Source: Alphaproteobacteria bacterium
GTDB lineage: Bacteria; Pseudomonadota; Alphaproteobacteria; Rhizobiales; Devosiaceae
DNA: 7,093 nucleotides
Direction of reading: 5' to 3'
Assembly (NCBI GenBank): GCA_018820005.1
Contig: JAHJOS010000479.1
Span: 1 to 7,093 of the forward strand
The notes beneath the pieces were generated by a model. That model was given only the letters and a program-made list of their open reading frames with translations. It was not told the origin of the DNA and did no database searches. Numbering within the stretch: position 1 is the stretch's first letter; each line of letters opens with the position of its first letter. Positions 1 through 6,948 of the stretch are shown here, one piece after another. The position numbers and the translations under genes were made by a program.

Positions 1-53
1 AGAGATGAAGCGCGGTGGTCTTGACCAGATCGCGCCCCGCCCACCGTCAGGCA
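1..53. other. Uninterpreted window edge downstream of ileS
   Basis: This short edge lies beyond the ileS stop and the palindrome. Short open frames cross it on both strands: one on plus closes with TGA at 22-24, another at 62-64, and one on minus runs off the window without a start codon. None has enough residues to recognise. It could hold the tail of a convergent plus-strand gene or the beginning of the next minus-strand gene. In many alphaproteobacteria ileS is followed by lspA, but nothing visible here supports lspA. Confidence 0.3.
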
Positions 54-73
54 CCTCCCCCTGATGGGGGAGG
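54..73. repeat. GC-rich palindrome downstream of ileS (dispersed repeat and/or terminator stem)
   Basis: CCTCCCCC at 54-61 and GGGGGAGG at 66-73 form a perfect 8-bp stem around a TGAT loop. A further G-rich tract (GGGAGGGGGTG, about 76-86) follows on the plus strand. It begins 32 nt past the ileS stop codon, so it could end the transcript or protect its 3' end. No T-tract follows on either strand, so it is not a classical intrinsic terminator. From memory, palindromes of this CCTCCCCC...GGGGGAGG type recur many times between genes in alphaproteobacterial chromosomes; I could not count copies here. Confidence 0.55.
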
Positions 74-105
74 ATGGGAGGGGGTGAGGCGATGTCGCTG
101 CCAAA

Positions 106-3069
106 TTACAGGCCCGCTGCAGCGCGCTCGCGCAATGCCTGGGCATCACGCAGCGAGACATCGGGATAGTCCGGATCACTGCCTACCTCGGGCAACACCC
201 GCCACGAGCGCGCGCACCGCTGACCCTGTGCCAGGCCCGGCATGACGCTCACTCCGTCAACATCGTCTAGGCGGAACCCATCTGACGGCCCCTCAGCGGT
301 CACTACCGTGATGGCAGAGGTGATGGCGATTTCAGCCAGATCCTGGCCGTCGATGGCAGCGGCCAGGCGCGGATCGGCGATATAAACCGTCGGCGCCGCT
401 TCGAGCGAGGAACCGATAGTCTTTTCGCGCCGTTCGACCTCCAGCGCGCCGGTGACGACGCGGCGAACCGAGCGGATCAACTGCCATTTGGCGGCCAGCT
501 CATCGTTGAGCCAATCTGCCGGCACGTCGGGGAACTGACGCAGATGGACCGACGAACCCGCTTCAGGGTGCCGCTCGAGCCAGACCTCTTCCATGGTGAA
601 TACCAGGATCGGCGCCAGCCAGGCCGTGAGGCAATCGAACAGATGGTTGAGCACGGTCAGCGCCGACTTGCGCTTGATCGATGAGATCGGTTCGCAATAG
701 AGCGCATCCTTGCGGATGTCGAAGTAGAACGCGCTGAGCTCGATGTTCATGAAGTTGGTGAGCAGGGTGACGATCCTGCGGTAGTCGTATTCCTTGTAGG
801 CGCCGCGCACCTGGGCATCGAGCTGGGCCAGGCGATGCAGGATCACCTGTTCGAGCTCGGGCATATCCTTGGCTTCAACGGCGTCTGTGGCCTTGTAATG
901 CGCCAGGTTCCCGAGCAGCCAGCGCAGCGTGTTGCGCAGCTTGCGATAGCTGTCGACTGTGGTCTGGATGATCTCCTTGCCCAGGCGCAAATCCTCCGCA
1001 TAGTCGGACGAGGCCACCCAGAGGCGCAGGATATCGGCGCCATACTGCTTGATGATGTCCTGCGGGGCGACGGTATTGCCCAACGACTTGCTCATCTTGC
1101 GGCCTTCGCCATCCATGGTGAAGCCATGCGTCAGCACGCCCTCATAGGGGGCATGGCCATTGGTGGCGCAGCTTTCGAGCAGGCTCGAATGGAACCAGCC
1201 GCGATGCTGGTCGCTGCCTTCGAGATACATCGAAGCCGGGAACTTCAGATGTGGCCATTTCTGCTTGTTGCGCAGCACATAGGCGTGGGTGGAACCGGAG
1301 TCGAACCACACGTCCAGCACGTCGGTGACCATTTCATAGTCATCGGCCTTGTAGGTGTCGCCAAGGAAGCGCTGGGCGGCCCCATCGACATACCAGGCGT
1401 CGGCGCCCTCTTCTTCGAACGCCTGGGCGATGCGGTGGTTGACCGTGGCATCCTTGAGGATCTCGTTGGTGGCCCTGTTGACGAAGACGGTGATCGGCAC
1501 GCCCCAGGCGCGCTGGCGGCTGAGCACCCAGTCGGGGCGGTCGGCGATCATGGCGCGCAGCCGGTTCTGCCCGGCAGCGGGGTAGAATTTGGTGGCGTCG
1601 ATCGCCTTGAGCGCGCGGTGGCGCAGCGTGTCGCCGGCAGCGCCCTCGATGTCCTTGTCCATATAGACAAACCATTGCGGCGTGTTGCGGAAGATCACCG
1701 GCTTCTTGGAGCGCCATGAATGGGGGTACTGATGCTTGACGCGGCCACGCGCGACCATGGCATTGCGCTCGGCCAGCGCCGCGATCACGCGGTTGTTGGC
1801 ATCGCCCTTCTTGCCATTGTCGTCGATAACGCGCGCGGGTCCAACTTCGGCATCGGGGCCCAGACCGGGCGCATCCTTGGTGTAGAAGCCATCGTCGCCC
1901 ACCACATAGGGGATCTCCGACGAGATGCCCTTGTCGGCCAGGATGCGGAAGGAGTTCATCCAGATCTCAAAGTCGTCCAGGCCATGGCCGGGCGCCGTGT
2001 GCACAAAGCCGGTGCCGGTATCGTCGGTGACATGGTCGCCGTCGAGCAGGGGTACTTCAAACTCATAGCCGCCGCCCAGACCACGCAGCGGATGGTTGCA
2101 CGACGTGATGTGACCCGGATCGACATCGCCGATGCGCACGAAGGCATCGACCTTGGCCTTGGCAAAGGTGTCGGCCGCCAGCTTGTCGGCCAGGATATAT
2201 TTCTCGCCCTTGGCCGCCCAATTGCCTTCCGGGGCCTGGGAGACTTCATACAGGCCGTAGGCGATCTTGGACGAATAGGAGATCGCGCGGTTGGCCGGGA
2301 TGGTCCAAGGCGTAGTGGTCCAGATGATCACCGACGCGTTCAGATCATGAAAGGCTTTGGACGTGATCTCGCCGCCGCCCGAGCGTACCGGGAACTTCAC
2401 CCAGATCGTGTCGCTCTCGTAATCGGCATATTCGATCTCGGCCTCGGCCAGCGCCGTCCGCTCGACCACGCTCCACATCACCGGCTTGGACCCGCGATAG
2501 AGCTGGCCGGACATCGACACCTTCATCAGCTCGCGGGCAATCTGCGCCTCGGCGTCAAAGCTCATGGTCAGATAGGGGTTGTCCCATTCTCCCAGCACGC
2601 CCAGGCGCTTGAATTCCTCGCGCTGCACATCGACCCACTGTTCGGCAAAGGTACGGCATTCCTGGCGGAATTCGACCACCGGGACGTCATTCTTGTCCTT
2701 GCCCTTGGCGCGGTACTGTTCCTCGATTTTCCATTCGATGGGCAAGCCGTGGCAGTCCCAGCCCGGCACATAGGCCGAGTTGAAGCCCAGCATCTGCATG
2801 GAGCGGCTGACCATATCCTTGAGCGTCTTGTTGAGCGCGTGCCCGATATGGATATTGCCGTTGGCGTACGGAGGGCCATCATGGATGGTGAACAGCGGAC
2901 GATCCGCGGCCTGCTCGCGCTGCAGACGGTAGAGATCCATATCCTGCCAGCGCTTGAGCCAGTCCGGCTCGCGCTGCGGCAGCCCCGCCCGCATGGGGAA
3001 ATTGGTCTCGGGGAGAAAAAGGGTGGCCGAATAGTCGGTCTCGGCGGCGCCTGTGACGGTATCGTTCAT
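106..3069 (-). CDS. ileS: Isoleucine--tRNA ligase (IleS)
   Basis: A cytoplasmic class Ia aminoacyl-tRNA synthetase that attaches isoleucine to tRNA-Ile and edits mischarged valine. It is complete at 987 residues, close to the alphaproteobacterial norm. In order there are: the HIGH signature (74-77, in NGNIHIGH); the inserted CP1 editing domain with TTTPWT (about 251-256) and GHGLDD (361-366); the VLSRQRAWG and DVWFDSGST blocks; YLEGSDQHRGWFHSS; KMSKS (658-662); and the anticodon-binding helical domain. The C-terminal zinc ribbon is degenerate: one Cys (952) remains in CARSW where CxxCW is expected, and the second Cys pair is absent. The longest open frame begins at a TTG at 3081, but the ATG at 3069 gives the usual N-terminus (MNDT...DYSATLFLP) and is preferred. 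No clear Shine-Dalgarno precedes either. It stops with TAA and lies 95 nt downstream of ribF, probably in the same operon with possible extra input from the gap. Confidence 0.97.
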   Translation of the reverse strand: MNDTVTGAAETDYSATLFLPETNFPMRAGLPQREPDWLKRWQDMDLYRLQREQAADRPLFTIHDGPPYANGNIHIGHALNKTLKDMVSRSMQMLGFNSAYVPGWDCHGLPIEWKIEEQYRAKGKDKNDVPVVEFRQECRTFAEQWVDVQREEFKRLGVLGEWDNPYLTMSFDAEAQIARELMKVSMSGQLYRGSKPVMWSVVERTALAEAEIEYADYESDTIWVKFPVRSGGGEITSKAFHDLNASVIIWTTTPWTIPANRAISYSSKIAYGLYEVSQAPEGNWAAKGEKYILADKLAADTFAKAKVDAFVRIGDVDPGHITSCNHPLRGLGGGYEFEVPLLDGDHVTDDTGTGFVHTAPGHGLDDFEIWMNSFRILADKGISSEIPYVVGDDGFYTKDAPGLGPDAEVGPARVIDDNGKKGDANNRVIAALAERNAMVARGRVKHQYPHSWRSKKPVIFRNTPQWFVYMDKDIEGAAGDTLRHRALKAIDATKFYPAAGQNRLRAMIADRPDWVLSRQRAWGVPITVFVNRATNEILKDATVNHRIAQAFEEEGADAWYVDGAAQRFLGDTYKADDYEMVTDVLDVWFDSGSTHAYVLRNKQKWPHLKFPASMYLEGSDQHRGWFHSSLLESCATNGHAPYEGVLTHGFTMDGEGRKMSKSLGNTVAPQDIIKQYGADILRLWVASSDYAEDLRLGKEIIQTTVDSYRKLRNTLRWLLGNLAHYKATDAVEAKDMPELEQVILHRLAQLDAQVRGAYKEYDYRRIVTLLTNFMNIELSAFYFDIRKDALYCEPISSIKRKSALTVLNHLFDCLTAWLAPILVFTMEEVWLERHPEAGSSVHLRQFPDVPADWLNDELAAKWQLIRSVRRVVTGALEVERREKTIGSSLEAAPTVYIADPRLAAAIDGQDLAEIAITSAITVVTAEGPSDGFRLDDVDGVSVMPGLAQGQRCARSWRVLPEVGSDPDYPDVSLRDAQALRERAAAGL

Positions 3070-3097
3070 GGGAAACGGCAATCGTTCTGGAGGTTTG

Positions 3098-3118
3098 GCT
3101 GCCTTTTAGCAAGGCAGC
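3098..3118. promoter_or_regulatory. Perfect 8-bp inverted repeat in the ileS leader region
   Basis: GCTGCCTT at 3098-3105 and AAGGCAGC at 3111-3118 are exact reverse complements around a 5-nt loop. The repeat ends 28 nt before the preferred ileS ATG. On the transcribed (minus) strand no U-tract follows, so it does not look like an intrinsic terminator. It overlaps a promoter-like -10 hexamer, so it could be an operator. If transcription comes through from ribF, it could instead be an mRNA hairpin between the two genes. I see no T-box features. Confidence 0.4.
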
Positions 3119-3131
3119 GGCAAAGGGGCAA
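3103..3131 (-). promoter_or_regulatory. ileS: Possible ileS promoter in the ribF-ileS gap
   Basis: Read on the minus strand, TTGCCC (3126-3131) and TAAAAG (3103-3108) are separated by 17 nt and each matches 4 of 6 positions of the housekeeping consensus. A transcript from here would start about 25-30 nt before the ileS ATG. Two 4/6 hexamers are common by chance, so this is a candidate only. Its interest comes from the inverted repeat that covers the -10. Confidence 0.25.
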
Positions 3132-3164
3132 AGGCTGATTTGGGACAGCGGGCGTCGGTGGCGG

Positions 3165-4139
3165 TCAGGCGATGAAGCCGAGCTTGCTGTCAAGCGCGCC
3201 CAAGGGACGCGCGGTGGTAATCAGTTCTCGCGCTTTCGCGCTGTCGCGCTCCATGGCGACCATGAGTTCATCGAGCCCGGAAAACACTTCCTGGCCGCGG
3301 ATGAAGCCGACCAGCGCCACCGAAATGGTCTGGCCGTAGATGTCTTCGTCGAAATCGAACAGATGAGTTTCAAACGGTGGACGCTGGTTATTGAACATGG
3401 GCTTGCCGAAGGCCGCGACCCCGTCGAAGAGTCGTCCGCCCAGTTTGGCGCGCACGGCATAGACGCCCTGAGCCAGCTGGAAACTGGCGTGGGTCGCCGT
3501 ATTGGCCGTGGGAAAGCCAAGCTCGCGGCCGCGCTGGTCGCCCTTGACTACGCAGCCGTCGAAGAACCAGTGATAGCCCAGCAAACGGTTGGCCGCCGCG
3601 ACAGCGCCCTCCGACAAGGCGGCGCGAATGCGCGAGGACGAGATGACTTCGTTGCCTTCGTCCATCAGATCGAGGACCTGCACCGCAAAGCCGTCCCGCG
3701 CGCCTGCTTCCTGCAAGAACTTGGGTGTTCCGCGCCGCTGCCGGCCAAAATGGAAATCGGCACCGACAATCACGCCGGTCACGCCGAGCGCATCGACGAG
3801 AAAGCGGCTGACGAATTGTTCGGCTTCGATCTGGGAGAACGCGTAGTCAAACCCAAGAATGGCGATGGCATCGAGCCCAAAGGCTTCGGCAAGCCGTGCC
3901 TTGGAGTCAGCTTCGGTGAGCCGGAACATGAAGGGCGTTGGCGCAAACACGTCCCGGGGATGGGGCTCAAACGTCAGCAGCACCGCCGGCACGCCGGCCG
4001 CGTGCGCGCGCCCCTTGAGTGTGGCCAGTACGCTCTGGTGGCCCCGGTGGATGCCATCGAAATTGCCGATGGCGACGTAAGCGCCCCGCAGTTGAGGCGG
4101 GACGGCATCAAGATCGCTCAAGCGCATGAAATTCGACAT
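3165..4139 (-). CDS. ribF: Bifunctional riboflavin kinase / FMN adenylyltransferase (FAD synthetase)
   Basis: This enzyme phosphorylates riboflavin to FMN and adenylates FMN to FAD in the cytoplasm. It is complete at 324 residues, normal for bacterial RibF. The N-terminal nucleotidyltransferase domain shows GNFDGIHRGHQ (25-35), TFEPHP (56-61), VGADFHFG (125-132) and ISSSRIR (166-172). The C-terminal riboflavin kinase domain shows the GD..GRELGFPTAN block (200-213), then the FETHLFDFDEDIYG block (256-269), whose Glu257 aligns with the catalytic Glu of the family. The usual RPT after the VA.FG strand reads KPM here (246-248), a small deviation. The gene starts 5 nt after the HAD stop codon, which suggests co-transcription and translational coupling; no strong Shine-Dalgarno is visible. 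A second ATG (codon 5, 4127) is a possible alternative start. It ends with TGA. Confidence 0.96.
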   Translation of the reverse strand: MSNFMRLSDLDAVPPQLRGAYVAIGNFDGIHRGHQSVLATLKGRAHAAGVPAVLLTFEPHPRDVFAPTPFMFRLTEADSKARLAEAFGLDAIAILGFDYAFSQIEAEQFVSRFLVDALGVTGVIVGADFHFGRQRRGTPKFLQEAGARDGFAVQVLDLMDEGNEVISSSRIRAALSEGAVAAANRLLGYHWFFDGCVVKGDQRGRELGFPTANTATHASFQLAQGVYAVRAKLGGRLFDGVAAFGKPMFNNQRPPFETHLFDFDEDIYGQTISVALVGFIRGQEVFSGLDELMVAMERDSAKARELITTARPLGALDSKLGFIA

Positions 4140-4144
4140 CGGCG

Positions 4145-5011
4145 TTACCAGGTCAGGCGCGGCAGGAACCCTGCCATGTGCGCACGACTGGGCGACACAA
4201 GATCGGCAATGGCCTGTGGATCTGGCTTGCCGAAGGCGTCGAGTTCGGCGGCGTGTATCGAGCCGGTCACGAACAGCAGGTCGAGCCCGAACTGGGCCGC
4301 CCCGGTGGCATCGGTGCGCACGCTATCCCCGATCGCCAACACTCGGGATTTGTCAAGCGGTCGGCCCGCGGCCACCTCGGCCAGCCGAAACGCTTCCTCA
4401 TAGATGGGCTGATAGGGCTTGCCCGCCATCAGCACCATGCCCCCCATGGCCGCATAGAGATCGCCCAGCGCGCCGCCGCAATAAATGATCTTGTCGCCAT
4501 GCTCGACCACGCGATCAGGATTGGCGCAGATCATGGGTAATTTGCGCGCCAGCCATTGCTTGGCCCGCTCGCGATACATCTCAGGCGTGTCATCGTCGGT
4601 ATCAAGATCGGTCACAACGACAGCTTCTGCCATGTCGGCCGTCGTCCGGGTGACATTGAGTCCCTCATAGAGCGCGTCATCTTCGGTTGCCGGACCAACA
4701 TGATGAATACCCCGGCCGCTGTACTTGGCGATCATCACGCGCGTGGCGTCCCCTGAAGAGACCATTGCGTCATAGGCATCGCGGGTGACGCCGAGCCGGT
4801 CAAGCATTTCGATGAGCGGTGCAGAAGGCCGTGGCGCATTGGTGATAAAGACCACCTTGCCACCTGCCTGGCGAAACCTGACCAGAGCATCCACCGCGGT
4901 TGGGAACGCCGCAATACCGTTATGCACCACGCCCCACACATCGCTCAGTACAGCGTCGTAGCGACCAGAAAGGTCGGATAGGCCGGAAATTGACGGCAGT
5001 GGGCTGGTCAT
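4145..5011 (-). CDS. HAD superfamily class IIA hydrolase (TIGR01459 type), substrate unknown
   Basis: A cytoplasmic HAD-fold protein of the IIA (NagD-like, C2-capped) class, complete at 288 residues. Motif I is LSDVWGVVHNG, with the nucleophile Asp24 but Trp26 where phosphatases have the acid/base Asp. Motif II is FITNAPRPS (Thr57). Motif III is the Lys198 of AGKPYQPIYE. Motif IV is AIGDSVRTDATGA (Asp229, Asp234). The cap lies between, about 85-190. The open frame extends to 5173 and would overlap the kinase gene, but the upstream part is low-complexity and unlike the family. The ATG at 5011 is chosen because GGAAG sits 5 nt before it and the protein then has the family length. The gene is followed within 5 nt by ribF, an order I recall from other Hyphomicrobiales, so a role near flavin metabolism is possible but only an inference. 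The family is often annotated simply as HAD-type hydrolase. Confidence 0.9.
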   Translation of the reverse strand: MTSPLPSISGLSDLSGRYDAVLSDVWGVVHNGIAAFPTAVDALVRFRQAGGKVVFITNAPRPSAPLIEMLDRLGVTRDAYDAMVSSGDATRVMIAKYSGRGIHHVGPATEDDALYEGLNVTRTTADMAEAVVVTDLDTDDDTPEMYRERAKQWLARKLPMICANPDRVVEHGDKIIYCGGALGDLYAAMGGMVLMAGKPYQPIYEEAFRLAEVAAGRPLDKSRVLAIGDSVRTDATGAAQFGLDLLFVTGSIHAAELDAFGKPDPQAIADLVSPSRAHMAGFLPRLTW

Positions 5012-5016
5012 CGCGA

Positions 5017-5021
5017 CTTCC
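5017..5021 (-). promoter_or_regulatory. Ribosome binding site deciding the HAD gene start
   Basis: The minus strand reads GGAAG followed by 5 nt (TCGCG) and ATG at 5011. It is the clearest Shine-Dalgarno in the window, and it supports the short 288-residue product over the 342-residue open frame. Confidence 0.6.
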
Positions 5022-5041
5022 GATGCGAACAGGATGGGTGT

Positions 5042-5071
5042 TGTATGTGGCAGCTTGCGCCGTGGGATCAA
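5042..5071 (-). promoter_or_regulatory. Possible promoter of the HAD-ribF-ileS cluster
   Basis: In the 85-nt gap between the kinase stop and the HAD start, the minus strand reads CTTGATC (TTGATC at 5066-5071), then 18 nt, then CATACA (5042-5047). The -35 resembles the alphaproteobacterial CTTGAC type; the -10 is weak. The leader would be about 25 nt and include the GGAAG site. The gap is long compared with the 5-6 nt spacings on either side of it, which makes an internal promoter reasonable, but the call rests on pattern only. Confidence 0.3.
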
Positions 5072-5096
5072 GTACAAACGAGCCTGCGCGTGGCTA

Positions 5097-5585
5097 TCAT
5101 GCGCGAACGGCCAACCGCAAGCGCCGGGCAATCTGGCTGGCTGTCGCCTGTGGCCCGGGCATATCGGTGACAATCAGGTCGCTGAATGATCGGCTGGCAT
5201 AGCCTTCGGCATACATGTCCCGTGCACGGGCAACTTCCTGGGCCGAGAGTACCCGCCCGCCGCGGTTGGCCAAGGCGATCGCCGGCGGTGGGGCAAGTGT
5301 CACCACGAGCAAATCCGCGTCCCTGGCGGTGGCCGCGGCGAGGAGACGCCGATGGTCAACCTCACGCAGTGGAACGGCAACGACAACAGCATTCGCTGTG
5401 GCGCTTGCAATCAGCCATTCTATACGAGCAAAGGACGCCTCGATACGCTGGTCCAGCGGCGCATCCTCGGGCGCTTCGTGGTCGTCGCCATCAATAAAAT
5501 CGGCATCGCGGAGCAGAGATGCCAGTGCCATCCCTGTTGTGGTCTTGCCGGCATTAATGGGTCCACTGAGTACGACGACTTGCAC
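5097..5585 (-). CDS. Small P-loop NTPase / kinase-like protein, function unknown
   Basis: A 162-residue soluble protein with a Walker A loop right at the N-terminus (GPINAGKTT, 8-16), followed by FIDGDDH (30-36), a motif position used for substrate or metal binding in shikimate- and gluconate-kinase-like enzymes. A hydrophobic strand (ANAVVVAVPL, 64-73) precedes a possible lid segment with basic residues (NRGGR, 107-111) and a final SDLIVTD strand (135-141). This is the layout of a small-molecule kinase of the shikimate kinase / gluconokinase / AAA_33 group; the substrate cannot be read from the sequence. The start is GTG: a TAG lies in frame two codons upstream, and the next Met is beyond the P-loop. 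It begins 6 nt after the EAL gene's stop codon, so the two are likely translated together. It is not a true shikimate kinase by any specific motif I can see. Confidence 0.8.
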   Translation of the reverse strand: MQVVVLSGPINAGKTTTGMALASLLRDADFIDGDDHEAPEDAPLDQRIEASFARIEWLIASATANAVVVAVPLREVDHRRLLAAATARDADLLVVTLAPPPAIALANRGGRVLSAQEVARARDMYAEGYASRSFSDLIVTDMPGPQATASQIARRLRLAVRA

Positions 5586-5591
5586 GAGCTA

Positions 5592-6878
5592 TCAGGATTC
5601 CACCCGGCGTAATTGCGCGACTGCTGCACGGGGACGTTCGACCATCAAATCGGCTCGCACCGGCCCGGGGGCGGCAATATGGGGCCCTTGCACCAGCGCT
5701 ACGCCATCCTCGAGCAGCTCAACGATCTGGCGCTCGTTGATGATGCCCGTCGCCAGCAGCGTGACATCGAAGCGCATGAGATAGTTGGCGATATCGGCCG
5801 CGTGGAAATCCGTGAAGACTTCAGGTTCTTCGAGGAAACGTGCTGCATCGATGCGCAGTGAGCGAACGTTCTGCGCCGCCAGTTCCGCAACGTCTACCCG
5901 CAGCGACTTGACGTTGAGAATGGAGAAGCCTGCGCCCTTTTTGGCCACGGCATCGGCAATGGCCCTTTCGCCCGCGTTCAGGCTCTGCCAGTCCGCTTCC
6001 GTTATGGCGAAGATCAGTCCAGGCGCAAAGGCACGATTGGCTTCTAGCGACGCGATCAACTGCTCGGAGGCGACTGGATCGGAGAGCGTGGCACGTGACA
6101 GTGGCACATAAAGCTTGACGGGCTGGCCATTGGCGCTGGCACGACGTGCGATGGTAACGGCCTCAACCAGACCAACGCCATCGATCGTGCACAAGACATC
6201 ATTGCCGCCGCGACGCGGCATGAAGTCGGCACGGTCAGCCAACTCGCCATCCTGCAACATCAGCCGGGGCACCAGATCATAGCCCTGCGCCCGCCGCTGC
6301 GGCAGGGTGACGACAGGCTGAACGTGAAAGATCAACCGATCTTCATCAAGCGCCTGACGCAGCATCTGGAGCGGAATGACCGGTTCGGAGTCGCGTGCCA
6401 CGCTATCCTGGCGCGGAGGCGTTGGGGCAGCAATCATGCGCTCTGGTGCGGCAGGCTTGGGCTTTGCTACCCGGTCTTCAATATCGGCAACAGCTTCGGC
6501 TACCTGCCGAATAACCGTACCCAGAACCGAAATATCGGCTTCTACGCCCTCAAGGCGACCGCCGGCATTGATGTCGGCCATTGCATTGATGCGCTGTCCT
6601 AGCACCGCGCCGGCCTGAGCGTCCGTCGCCAGCAGACGGGAGAGATCCTCGATAGCCTTTTCCAGTCGGTTCTCGGCGCGCTGGCGCAGCTTGCGCTCCA
6701 TGAGGACGACACATACGCAGCCGAAGACCACGGCAACGAGGATGGCCTCGGCCGGCGTGAAGGTCAGCCCGAAATAGGCGGTCGCGCCCGCAGCGACAGC
6801 AGCCAGGCCAATTAGCGTGTAGACCAATGCCTGCACGGACAAACCTGAGGCCCCTTGTTCAATGCCGGGATTCGGCAT
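5592..6878 (-). CDS. Membrane-anchored protein with degenerate EAL domain, TipF-like
   Basis: A 428-residue inner-membrane protein. Two hydrophobic segments (about 15-38 and 43-60) make a hairpin anchor, followed by a charged heptad-like coiled coil (about 61-137), a Pro/Ala-rich linker (138-168) and an EAL-type domain (about 169-415). The EAL chemistry is largely gone: the signature reads YDLVPR (200-205) instead of EALxR, the DDFGTG loop is replaced by FSILNVKS (318-325), and AEGVE becomes ATGIIN (376-381). The fold markers Gln187, ITE (292-294), LRID (341-344) and VQG (397-399) remain. This is the architecture of Caulobacter TipF, a c-di-GMP-responsive flagellum-placement protein, but orthology is inferred from architecture only. 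Phosphodiesterase activity is unlikely. The ATG is fixed by an in-frame TAA ending 6 nt before it; the GAGGGG run is too close to be a standard ribosome site. It ends with TGA 6 nt before the kinase gene. Confidence 0.88.
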   Translation of the reverse strand: MPNPGIEQGASGLSVQALVYTLIGLAAVAAGATAYFGLTFTPAEAILVAVVFGCVCVVLMERKLRQRAENRLEKAIEDLSRLLATDAQAGAVLGQRINAMADINAGGRLEGVEADISVLGTVIRQVAEAVADIEDRVAKPKPAAPERMIAAPTPPRQDSVARDSEPVIPLQMLRQALDEDRLIFHVQPVVTLPQRRAQGYDLVPRLMLQDGELADRADFMPRRGGNDVLCTIDGVGLVEAVTIARRASANGQPVKLYVPLSRATLSDPVASEQLIASLEANRAFAPGLIFAITEADWQSLNAGERAIADAVAKKGAGFSILNVKSLRVDVAELAAQNVRSLRIDAARFLEEPEVFTDFHAADIANYLMRFDVTLLATGIINERQIVELLEDGVALVQGPHIAAPGPVRADLMVERPRAAVAQLRRVES

Positions 6879-6891
6879 CCCCTCTTAGCAT

Positions 6892-6924
6892 CGCCGGGGC
6901 CCATGCAAAAGGCGCAGCCCGGCG
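6892..6924. other. Weak inverted repeat in the gap upstream of the EAL gene
   Basis: CGCCGGG (6892-6898) and CCCGGCG (6918-6924) could pair across a 19-nt loop within the 70-nt gap 6879-6948. There is no T-tract after it on either strand. It may help end the upstream ROK-like transcript or be a chance match in GC-rich DNA. I found no convincing promoter in this gap; the EAL gene may be transcribed from further upstream or from an unrecognised promoter. Confidence 0.2.
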
Positions 6925-6948
6925 TCTTCCAAGGCTAATTGCGGCCTC

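Noticed and set aside
3070..3081. TTG start giving IleS four extra residues
   Set aside because: The ATG four codons later fits the usual N-terminus and is the stronger start codon; no ribosome site favours TTG.
835..3138. Two long plus-strand open frames (835-1719 and 1720-3138) in the same phase, antisense to ileS
   Set aside because: They lie opposite a fully conserved ileS. Long antisense frames are expected in GC-rich genes because the codon bias avoids stop codons in that phase. The translations are rich in His, Gly, Ala and Arg, with no recognisable domain.
3070..3164. T-box riboswitch or FMN riboswitch in the gaps around ribF and ileS
   Set aside because: The gaps are 5 and 95 nt, too short for either, and no conserved T-box or RFN core sequence is visible.
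3363..4403. A 346-residue plus-strand open frame antisense to ribF and the end of the HAD gene
   Set aside because: It spans two convincing minus-strand genes and shows no family motif, so it is a shadow of their codon bias.
5012..5173. N-terminal extension of the HAD protein by 54 residues
   Set aside because: It would overlap the end of the kinase gene, has Pro/Arg-rich sequence foreign to the family, and ignores the good ribosome site before the ATG at 5011.
6900..6924. Possible sigma-54 promoter (GG...GC pair) upstream of the EAL gene
   Set aside because: The GG to GC distance is 11 or 12 nt and not the strict 10, and the surrounding consensus is absent.
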